This document shows, piece by piece, positions 1 through 5,958 of a stretch of 16,527 nt of DNA (within the stretch, counting starts at the first letter, position 1; every line of letters starts with the position of its first letter). Source of the stretch: DHVE2 group archaeon (GTDB lineage Archaea; Thermoplasmatota; Thermoplasmata; Thermoplasmatales; Aciduliprofundaceae); assembly GCA_015522955.1 (NCBI GenBank), contig WALG01000086.1, forward strand, positions 1-16,527, given 5' to 3'. The notes beneath the pieces were generated by a model. That model ran no database searches. It was not told where the DNA came from and was given only the letters and a program-made list of their open reading frames with translations. The translations under genes and the position numbers were made by a program.

Positions 1-154
1 GCATATAAAAATCTAGAAGGCGTGAGAGAAAAATGATAGATGTATGGTGCATTTATCTCTAAAATATTTTTTCTAATGGTTGAGTATGCTGGGTAGGCAG
101 GTATAGGTATGGAAATTTATACTGATCTGGGAACTGAAAATTGTTTTCCAAAGG

Positions 155-190
155 AGTTTTATAGAGTGTTGCATTATGCAAAAATATAAG
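155..190 (+). promoter_or_regulatory. Candidate promoter region of gyrB
   Basis: Two AT-rich boxes could serve as the TATA element of gyrB: TTTTATAG at 157-164 and AAAATATAAG at 181-190. The first would place the transcription start near 186 and leave a leader holding the GGGTGA ribosome binding site at 202-207. The second would start transcription at about the start codon and waste that site, so the first is preferred. A small inverted repeat TGCAT-T-ATGCA lies between them at 170-180, and TGCAT recurs at 191-195. The assignment rests only on spacing and base composition. Confidence 0.3.
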
Positions 191-212
191 TGCATGAGTT
201 TGGGTGAACAAA

Positions 213-2144
213 ATGGAAGAGTATAACGCAAAGGCAATTCAGATTCTTGAGGACTCACAGGCTGTGAGGAAGAGACCAGGAATGTATATAGGAAGCACAG
301 ATGAGCGGGGATTGCATCATCTGGTTTACGAGGTGGTGGATAACAGCATTGATGAAGCCTTAGCAGGATTCTGCAGGAGGATAAGTGTGATACTCCATAA
401 AGATGGAAGTGTAAGCGTAGAAGATGATGGTCGCGGGATTCCTGTAGATATGCATCCTGAAAAGGGGAGGCCCGCACTGGAGATAGTTATGACAATCCTT
501 CATGCCGGGGCCAAGTTTGACAAGAAAGCCTATAAAGTGACAGGTGGATTGCATGGTGTTGGTATCCACGTGGTTAATTTTCTCTCGGAATGGTTGAAGG
601 CATACGTGAAGAAAGATGGAAGGATATATTTTCAATGGTATCACCGTGGCAAGCCCAAGTGCGAAGTGCATGTTGCCGGAGAGATGAAAGATGGAAAGGT
701 GAGATGGTTTGAAGATGGACACAGCGAGGAATTCAAATATTCTGTGGGCACGTATATTAGGTTCAAGCCCGATCCCGAGATTTTTGAAACTACAGAGTTC
801 AAGTACAGAATAATAAAGAAGAAACTGCGTGATTTAGCGTTTTTAAACAGCGGTGTGGAAATTGAACTGGAAGACCGCAGAAATAATATGAAAGAGAGGT
901 TCAGGTACGATGGAGGCATAGTGGAATTTGTAAGATACCTGAACGAGGGTTACAATCCCCTGCATCGGGATGTGATTTACGGAAAAGGCGAGGAAAATGG
1001 AGTAATTATCGAATTTGCAGTACAGTACAATGACAGCACTGCGGAAAACCTGCTCGCCTTTGTGAATACGATCCACACCACTGAGGGGGGGACTCATGTG
1101 AGCGGATTTCGGGGGGCATTAACCAAAGTTATTAACGATTATGGCAAGGATCGTGGATTGCTGAAGGATATCACACTTCAGGGTGAGGATGTGCGGGAGG
1201 GCTTAACGGCTGTGCTGCATGTAAAGCACCCAAATCCTCAGTTCGAAGGACAGACCAAATCCAAGTTAGGTAACAGCGAGGTCAAGGGCATAATGTTCTC
1301 CATAGTAAGCAGGGTTCTAAAGGAGTACTTTGAGGAGCATCCAGATACTGCAAAGAGCATAATAGTCAAGGCCATGGCGGCTGCAAGGGCTAGGATAGCC
1401 GCAAGAAAGGCCCGGGAACTGGCACGGCGCAAGAGTTATCTTGAATCATTTGACCTGCCTGGAAAACTGGCAGATTGCAGTGAAGAGAATCCAGAAAGAG
1501 CAGAACTTTTCATAGTGGAGGGGGATTCTGCCGGCGGCTCCGCAAAGCAGGCCCGTGACAGGCATTTTCAGGCAATTCTCCCGCTCCGTGGCAAAATTCT
1601 CAATGTAGAAAAAGCGCGAATAGATAAGGTATTCAAAAACAATGAAATTCGGGCGATAATATCCGCGATAGGAACCGGAGTGAAGGAAGATTTTGATTAC
1701 TCAAAACTCAGATATCACAAGATAATAATAATGACGGATGCAGATGTTGATGGAGCACATATACGCACCCTGCTGCTGACCTTTTTCTATCGTTATATGA
1801 CTGAGTTAATAGAGAAGGGACATGTTTATATAGCAGAGGCCCCGCTATACCGCATCCAGCATGGAAAGGATATATTGTACGTTTACAGCGAGGAAGAAAA
1901 AGAGGAAATTCTCAAGAGATATCCCCGGGCAATGGTTCAGAGATTCAAAGGCCTCGGAGAAATGAATCCGCAGCAACTCTGGGAGACAACAATGAACCCG
2001 GAGAAGAGAAAACTGGTAAAAGTCACGATTGAGGATGCAGCCGAAGCCGACAGGCTATTTTCAATACTTATGGGAGAGCAGGTGGAGCCGCGCAGAGAGT
2101 TCATAATAGAGCATGCAAGGGAGGTTCTTAACATAGATATCTAA
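213..2144 (+). CDS. gyrB: DNA gyrase subunit B
   Basis: This is the ATPase subunit of DNA gyrase, a type IIA topoisomerase that works with GyrA to put negative supercoils into DNA. At 643 residues it has the size of the short GyrB form. The GHKL ATPase comes first: the EVVDN motif at about 39-43, DDGRGIP at 71-77 and the glycine-rich GGLHGVG at 111-117. The transducer follows with the QTKSKLGN loop at 347-354. The TOPRIM part has EGDSAGG at 436-442, DADVDGAH at 509-516 and QRFKGLGEM at 576-584. All catalytic and metal-binding motifs look intact. I start at the ATG at 213, which has GGGTGA five bases upstream; an in-frame GTG at 204 lies inside that site. Gyrase in archaea is regarded as acquired from bacteria. 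No gyrA follows, because the next gene converges from the other strand one base after the stop. Confidence 0.96.
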   Translation: MEEYNAKAIQILEDSQAVRKRPGMYIGSTDERGLHHLVYEVVDNSIDEALAGFCRRISVILHKDGSVSVEDDGRGIPVDMHPEKGRPALEIVMTILHAGAKFDKKAYKVTGGLHGVGIHVVNFLSEWLKAYVKKDGRIYFQWYHRGKPKCEVHVAGEMKDGKVRWFEDGHSEEFKYSVGTYIRFKPDPEIFETTEFKYRIIKKKLRDLAFLNSGVEIELEDRRNNMKERFRYDGGIVEFVRYLNEGYNPLHRDVIYGKGEENGVIIEFAVQYNDSTAENLLAFVNTIHTTEGGTHVSGFRGALTKVINDYGKDRGLLKDITLQGEDVREGLTAVLHVKHPNPQFEGQTKSKLGNSEVKGIMFSIVSRVLKEYFEEHPDTAKSIIVKAMAAARARIAARKARELARRKSYLESFDLPGKLADCSEENPERAELFIVEGDSAGGSAKQARDRHFQAILPLRGKILNVEKARIDKVFKNNEIRAIISAIGTGVKEDFDYSKLRYHKIIIMTDADVDGAHIRTLLLTFFYRYMTELIEKGHVYIAEAPLYRIQHGKDILYVYSEEEKEEILKRYPRAMVQRFKGLGEMNPQQLWETTMNPEKRKLVKVTIEDAAEADRLFSILMGEQVEPRREFIIEHAREVLNIDI

Positions 2145-2145
2145 T

Positions 2146-2325
2146 TCATTTCTCTTCCTCTTCCATCATGAATTCTTTTCTGGGTGCAACATACTTGCAT
2201 TTTGGACATACGATTACTCCCCAATTGGGCAAAGTCCATCCATAGGCTATATTCTTTTTTCTATCCCAGAATGGTGCCTTAAATACGTATCCGCATTTCG
2301 GGCATTTTAACATTTTTCTTGTCAT
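2146..2325 (-). CDS. Small double-CxxC zinc-ribbon protein
   Basis: A 59-residue protein of unknown function. It carries two CPKC knuckles, C8/C11 and C40/C43, 28 residues apart. This is the spacing of a zinc ribbon whose four cysteines hold one zinc. The loop between them is rich in aromatic and basic residues (APFWDRKK, GWTLPNWG), and the tail is acidic (MMEEEEK). The start is the ATG at 2325, preceded by GGTGAG about four bases upstream. The ATG overlaps the stop of the upstream membrane reading frame as ATGA, which suggests coupled translation. It converges on gyrB with a one-base gap. Such small zinc ribbons act in protein or nucleic-acid contacts, but nothing here says which. The clear open frame, the motif pair and the ribosome binding site make the gene real; the role is not known. 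Confidence 0.8.
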   Translation of the reverse strand: MTRKMLKCPKCGYVFKAPFWDRKKNIAYGWTLPNWGVIVCPKCKYVAPRKEFMMEEEEK

Positions 2326-2453
2326 TTTCTCACCAGAACGTCTCTTCTCATGGTTTTCTTGGCAAAAAATAGAGTTATGGCAAGCACACCCACCGCTGCC
2401 GGAGTTATATATATTGCGAGGTCCCTGGGAGACATGGGTATGAACGTTATCAC
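2322..2453 (-). CDS. Short membrane protein or remnant, start uncertain
   Basis: A hydrophobic reading frame that ends by ATGA overlap with the zinc-ribbon gene. From the GTG at 2453 it gives 43 residues; from the ATG at 2435, 37. The frame stays open up to 2501 with no ATG, GTG or TTG there, yet that stretch also reads as membrane-like sequence (AYLPSLLIILVITF). The coding part may therefore be a remnant whose 5' end was lost, or it may begin at a rare start codon. The body holds one segment (DLAIYITPAAVGVLAITLFF) followed by a basic tail (KKTMRRDVLVRK), so the C-terminus probably faces the cytoplasm. No ribosome binding site is evident at either usable start. I do not recognise the family. 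The overlap with a well-supported gene is the main argument that it is or was expressed. Confidence 0.45.
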   Translation of the reverse strand: MITFIPMSPRDLAIYITPAAVGVLAITLFFAKKTMRRDVLVRK

Positions 2454-2521
2454 AAGAATAATCAGTAGAGATGGCAGATAGGCAATTATTTGAAGAGGGT
2501 TTCAGAAATAAGGAAGAAAAA

Positions 2522-2530
2522 TTTATATAA
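2522..2530 (+). promoter_or_regulatory. TATA box of the PadR cassette
   Basis: TTTATATAA lies about 50 bases before the PadR start codon and directly upstream of the palindromic operator. The predicted transcription start, about 25 bases downstream, falls inside the palindrome. The core TTATATAA at 2523-2530 is its own reverse complement, so it could also fire leftward towards the small membrane and zinc-ribbon pair. Confidence 0.65.
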
Positions 2531-2540
2531 CACTATTACA

Positions 2541-2559
2541 TACCTAACAGTGTTAGGTA
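2541..2559. promoter_or_regulatory. Palindromic operator, likely PadR binding site
   Basis: TACCTAACAGTGTTAGGTA is a perfect inverted repeat with two 9-base arms around a single central G. It sits just after the TATA box and ends 19 bases before the PadR start codon, so a bound dimer would block polymerase. A third TAACA half-site at 2528-2532 overlaps the end of the TATA box. PadR-family repressors typically bind palindromes in their own promoters. The palindrome and its position are seen directly; binding by this PadR is inferred. Confidence 0.7.
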
Positions 2560-2578
2560 CATTTCCTGAGTGATAAAA

Positions 2579-2935
2579 ATGGAAAAAATAAGAGAAAAAA
2601 TCAACAGGGAATTGCGTTCAGGGCTATATACGCTCTTCATTCTAAAGAGTGTGGAAACTTTAGGTGAGGCATATGGATATGAAATAATAAAGCATATAGA
2701 GAAAAAAAGTGGAGGTATGGTTAAGATGAAGGATGCCACAGTGTACCCCGTACTGCGCTATCTTAACAAAAACCGGATACTGCACAGTTTCTGGGCTGCC
2801 TCTGAGATAGGCGCTCCCAGGAAGTATTATACGCTCACTGAAGATGGCAAAAAAGTACTGGATATGTTGCTCAGGGATTATCGGTTGCTCAGTAAAATAT
2901 CCAAGAAAATACTGGAAGGTGATAAAAATGAGTGA
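2579..2935 (+). CDS. PadR-family transcriptional regulator
   Basis: A 118-residue winged-helix DNA-binding protein of the PadR family, whose members usually repress a nearby exporter or detoxification gene until they bind a small molecule. Family hallmarks are plain: LRSGLYTLFILKSV near the N-terminus, the GYEI helix at about 33-36, the recognition region ATVYPVLRYL at about 54-63, and the wing with GAPRKYYTLTEDG at about 79-91. A C-terminal helix of about 25 residues fits the short PadR-s2 type dimerisation region. The ATG at 2579 has AGTGAT just upstream; an in-frame GTG at 2570 is inside that signal and is less likely. It is the first gene of a five-gene operon and overlaps the next by 8 bases, so it probably controls its own expression and the transport genes through the palindrome upstream. 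The inducer is unknown. Confidence 0.9.
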   Translation: MEKIREKINRELRSGLYTLFILKSVETLGEAYGYEIIKHIEKKSGGMVKMKDATVYPVLRYLNKNRILHSFWAASEIGAPRKYYTLTEDGKKVLDMLLRDYRLLSKISKKILEGDKNE

Positions 2936-3767
2936 GATTCCCTTTGTAATCAATGTAATCTATCTTGTAATAGGCCTGCTGCAGTTGTTTGTGGCACCGA
3001 GAGTTAGACCTAACCCATATTTTGGCTTTAAAATAGGTTATACCTTCTCCAGCAGAGAGGCATGGAGAAAAACCAATAGATTTGCCGGGATACTCATAAC
3101 CATACATGCTCTAATTCTTCTCTCTCTTACTCCACTCTGGGAGAACAATCTCGGTTACTATGTGGTATCTCTCATTTTGCCTCTTGTGGCCATAGCGGTT
3201 GTGGGAACAATCTATGCATCCCATAGACTTGAGGAGGAGAGAATAGAAATCCATGGACCTGTGAAACCTGTAAAGCCATTAGAAGCAACATTTATATGGA
3301 AATACCTTGGAGTAATCCTATTCCTTGTTCTTATTGTCATAATACTCCTTGCATATCCTGTGATGCCAAACAATATCGCGGTGCACTTTGATGCCTCTGG
3401 GAATCCCGATGGATGGTCCAACAAAGGAGATTTTTATCTGACCTATTCCCTCTTCGCTCTGGGGTATCTCGCAATGAGTTACTTCCTGATTTATCTGGGA
3501 AAGAGATATCCCGTGCTTCTTCACTCTGGAGGCATGAAGATAGGTCGGGACACGGTATTCAAGTCTGCGATTCTGGCCTTGGATATGGTATTTCTTGTTT
3601 TTATAGGGGGCTTCATGTGGATTTATTTCTACAATCTGGGAGAGATAGGCGGAGGTACGATGACAGTCACATACCTCATTTCTTTTTCTTTTCTGGGTGC
3701 AGTTGCACCCATAGTCTATATAATTTACAGATGGAAAAACGAGAAAAAAGGAGGTGAAAAAAGATGA
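2928..3767 (+). CDS. SdpI-like/DUF1648 integral membrane protein
   Basis: A 279-residue membrane protein that joins two elements known from SdpI-type immunity proteins. Residues about 29-55 (NPYFGFKIGYTFSSREAW and following) match the SdpI-like motif, with its glycine/aromatic run and the W that follows. Residues about 143-168 (YPVMPNNIAVHFDASGNPDG, then WSNKG) match DUF1648. About seven membrane segments are visible, near 8-23, 53-70, 76-95, 124-143, 171-190, 213-235 and 247-267. In Bacillus SdpI, DUF1648 comes first and the SdpI part second; here the order is reversed. The start is the ATG at 2928 with GGAAGGTGAT upstream; a longer in-frame reading from 2844 lies inside the PadR gene and is rejected. 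SdpI protects against a secreted toxin and signals to its repressor. Whether this protein does either is inference from family and from its place between PadR and ABC genes. Confidence 0.85.
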   Translation: MSEIPFVINVIYLVIGLLQLFVAPRVRPNPYFGFKIGYTFSSREAWRKTNRFAGILITIHALILLSLTPLWENNLGYYVVSLILPLVAIAVVGTIYASHRLEEERIEIHGPVKPVKPLEATFIWKYLGVILFLVLIVIILLAYPVMPNNIAVHFDASGNPDGWSNKGDFYLTYSLFALGYLAMSYFLIYLGKRYPVLLHSGGMKIGRDTVFKSAILALDMVFLVFIGGFMWIYFYNLGEIGGGTMTVTYLISFSFLGAVAPIVYIIYRWKNEKKGGEKR

Positions 3768-4249
3768 AGAAAGGAATCGTAGTGCTGCTCGTGGGAGTGG
3801 TGCTTATAGTGGCAGCAGTAGGTATATTTGCCATATCTGCAGGCAACATGGGAAATATAGCGAAGAAAATAAGCGTGGAACCGCACCAAACAAAAGATTT
3901 GTACTATAATTTCAACGAGGGTAACTACACTCTGGTAATGCACTCAAGCAGCAAAATGAGTTACAGACTTATGAATTCCAGTGGTATTGTGATTCATGGA
4001 GAGAATGTAACCCAAGTTAGCGAACTTTTAAGTAACCTGAATGGCAACTATACTCTGGAAATAGAGAATCCCGGCAATGATACCGCTGAGGTTGCTGTGG
4101 TATTTGAGACTCAAAACTCACTGTTATCCTTTGGAACTCAGATTCTGGCAAGCGGTGGAGTGTGTTTGATAGGCATCATAGTGGTAATCGTGGGAATTAT
4201 CATGGCACTCAGGGAAAGAAAAAAGGAGGAGATAAACAATGTACGTTGA
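3764..4249 (+). CDS. Membrane-anchored protein with sequon-rich outer domain
   Basis: An unrecognised 161-residue protein. Residues about 4-26 are a hydrophobic segment after a KK pair, either a signal anchor or signal peptide. Residues about 28-127 are polar, and about 128-148 form a second membrane segment followed by a highly charged tail (RERKKEE). If both segments span the membrane, the middle part lies outside. That part has five N-x-S/T sites (N54, N71, N81, N95, N105), a striking density that fits N-glycosylation of an extracellular archaeal domain. The ectodomain reads as beta-rich (NGNYTLEIENPGNDTAEVAV), like small pre-C-terminal sandwich domains. The ATG overlaps the previous stop as ATGA and has GGAGGTGA upstream. 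It may act as an outer accessory or substrate sensor of the ABC exporter; that is inference. Confidence 0.75.
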   Translation: MKKGIVVLLVGVVLIVAAVGIFAISAGNMGNIAKKISVEPHQTKDLYYNFNEGNYTLVMHSSSKMSYRLMNSSGIVIHGENVTQVSELLSNLNGNYTLEIENPGNDTAEVAVVFETQNSLLSFGTQILASGGVCLIGIIVVIVGIIMALRERKKEEINNVR

Positions 4250-5156
4250 GGCAGTGAATCTCACAAAGAAATATGCTAATTTTTACGCTCTCAGAAATCT
4301 GAATCTCAGAGTCGAGGGCTCTAAATGCATAGGTTATCTGGGACCCAATGGAGCAGGAAAAACCACAACACTAAAACTTTTCACAAATCTGTTACGTCCT
4401 ACCAGTGGAGATGCAATTATAAATGGTTATGATGTAAAAAGGGAACCTAAGAAAGCACTGGGAGATGTTGGTGCTCTTATAGAGACACCAAATTTTTACC
4501 CTTATCTTACACCCATGGAGATTCTCTCCATAGTATGCGAGATTCGTGGAGTCCCAAAGAAGGACATAAAGGAATCTCTAAAAAAAGTTCGACTCTATGA
4601 GTGGCGAGATAAAAAGGTTGGAAAATTTTCCAAGGGAATGCTCCAGAGACTATCTCTTGCCTCGGCGATGGTGACAAATCCATCTATTCTGATACTTGAT
4701 GAGCCAACAACGGGCATGGATCCTCAGGGAATGAAAGAGATAAGGGAAATAATCAAGGAACTCAAAAAAGAGGGGATACTTATTTTCATGTCCTCCCATC
4801 TTCTGCCTGAGGTTACCTATGTATGCGACGAGGTTGCAATGATTAATCGAGGGCGGCTCATACTTTACGATTCCATAGATAATATAGGAAAGGAATTTTC
4901 CAGTCAGAGCGTGGTGGTGGAATTTCTAAGCCCTGTGAAAGATATAAGGGAGATTGAGAAGATAGATAACATACGGGCTGTTACGGGCATTTCATCTTAC
5001 AAACTCCGTATTTCTTTTTCAGGGGGTGCAGAGAAACAGTATGAAATCCTGAGCACATTAATAAAGCAGGGATACAAGGTGATAAGTTTTCAGAGCGAGT
5101 CCCTAGCGCTTGAGGAAGCATATGTGAAGTTGATAGGAGGTGATAATAATGAATGA
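4239..5156 (+). CDS. ABC transporter ATP-binding protein (ABC-2 exporter type)
   Basis: The nucleotide-binding subunit of an ABC exporter, 305 residues, that hydrolyses ATP on the cytoplasmic face to drive the permease encoded next. Walker A is GPNGAGKT at 35-42, the signature region is FSKGMLQRLSLA at about 130-141, Walker B is ILILDEP at 150-156 with catalytic E155, and the switch histidine is H187 in SSHLL. The SKGM form of the signature is common in the CcmA/DrrA-like group that pairs with ABC-2 permeases. About 90 residues after the core form the C-terminal extension typical of this group. GGAGGAGAT precedes the ATG at 4239. The gene overlaps its upstream neighbour by 11 bases and the permease by 8. 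Lantibiotic, bacitracin and drug exporters belong to this class, but the substrate cannot be read from sequence. Confidence 0.93.
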   Translation: MYVEAVNLTKKYANFYALRNLNLRVEGSKCIGYLGPNGAGKTTTLKLFTNLLRPTSGDAIINGYDVKREPKKALGDVGALIETPNFYPYLTPMEILSIVCEIRGVPKKDIKESLKKVRLYEWRDKKVGKFSKGMLQRLSLASAMVTNPSILILDEPTTGMDPQGMKEIREIIKELKKEGILIFMSSHLLPEVTYVCDEVAMINRGRLILYDSIDNIGKEFSSQSVVVEFLSPVKDIREIEKIDNIRAVTGISSYKLRISFSGGAEKQYEILSTLIKQGYKVISFQSESLALEEAYVKLIGGDNNE

Positions 5157-5955
5157 AAAAAGCAGCGCGTCTCAGATGTTTACAATATCTAAATATTGGT
5201 TTCTTAATTACCTACGCTCCAAAAGACTCTATGTACTCCTGGCTATAACCGTGGTAATATCCCTCATATTCTTGGTGGTTATATGGAAATTTGTCAATGC
5301 AGAGTATCTCACATCAAATGAGTATATTGAGAACTGGGCAATGTTTGTTGCATTTCTGGTGACCCTTGCTGCCCTGTTCTTCGGAGGTGATGCCATATCA
5401 AGCGAGTATGGCAAGAAAACAGGATACTTCTTATTCCCAAACCCAATAAAGAGGTGGAGCATTTTCTGGGGTAAATTCTTTGCATCACTGCTGGCATCGC
5501 TCATAGCATTGCTTCTCTACTGGGGTATCGCACTGGGAGACACTTACATGGTTAAGGGAAGTGTTGGGATAGAGGCATACTACTCCCTGGGCCTTTCATT
5601 GCTCTATCTTGTGACAATTCTAGCATTCACCTATATGTTTTCCTCGTTTTTCAGAAACGCAGCGGTATCCATAACAATTGTTGCCATACTCTATTTCTTT
5701 GTGTTTGGAATTGTAAATTCCATAGCAATGTTTACCGGGGTTGAACCGTGGTTCAGTATAACCTATGCTGCTTCAGTTATCGAGAATATACTTAAAAACC
5801 CATACCCCCCACATATCCAGCAGTTACATGGCAATGGAATGTCTATCACGGTTTTCAATGCACCTCTCTACATGGGAATAGGGATAATGATTGGATATTT
5901 TCTTGTATCTGCAGTAATAGGCACACTGGTGATAACTTACAGGGAACTAAAATAA
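5149..5955 (+). CDS. ABC-2 type permease
   Basis: The membrane subunit partner of the preceding ATPase, 268 residues. Six hydrophobic segments are visible, near 27-47, 63-80, 108-128, 142-163, 170-195 and 240-262. Between the second and third lies the ABC-2 hallmark GGDAISSEYGKKTGYFLFPN, followed by PIKRWSIFWGKF, the cytoplasmic coupling region with its SxE and P-x-x-R-x-x-x-x-x-GK pattern. A longer outer loop of about 45 residues precedes the last segment. The ATG at 5149 has GGAGGTGAT five bases upstream; an in-frame GTG at 5140 falls inside that site. It is the last gene of the cassette and ends three bases before the stop of the convergent DNA ligase gene. Together the two subunits most likely form an exporter with two copies of each. 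Confidence 0.88.
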   Translation: MNEKSSASQMFTISKYWFLNYLRSKRLYVLLAITVVISLIFLVVIWKFVNAEYLTSNEYIENWAMFVAFLVTLAALFFGGDAISSEYGKKTGYFLFPNPIKRWSIFWGKFFASLLASLIALLLYWGIALGDTYMVKGSVGIEAYYSLGLSLLYLVTILAFTYMFSSFFRNAAVSITIVAILYFFVFGIVNSIAMFTGVEPWFSITYAASVIENILKNPYPPHIQQLHGNGMSITVFNAPLYMGIGIMIGYFLVSAVIGTLVITYRELK

Positions 5956-5958
5956 CTC

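Noticed and set aside
1..36. Possible end of a plus-strand gene (AYKNLEGVREK then TGA)
   Set aside because: Only eleven codons are visible, and an open stretch of this length is expected by chance; no motif supports it.
2844..2927. Longer N-terminus for the SdpI-like protein
   Set aside because: It lies within the PadR gene in another frame, has no ribosome binding site, and reads as cysteine-rich non-family sequence; the ATG at 2928 has a strong site.
3002..3013. Second palindrome GTTAGACCTAAC resembling the PadR operator
   Set aside because: It lies inside the SdpI-like coding region, shares only short arms and a different centre, and is likely chance.
3413..3757. Open frame of 114 codons inside the SdpI-like gene
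   Set aside because: It is a same-strand shadow in another frame; the protein shows no domain, and the main frame has clear motifs.
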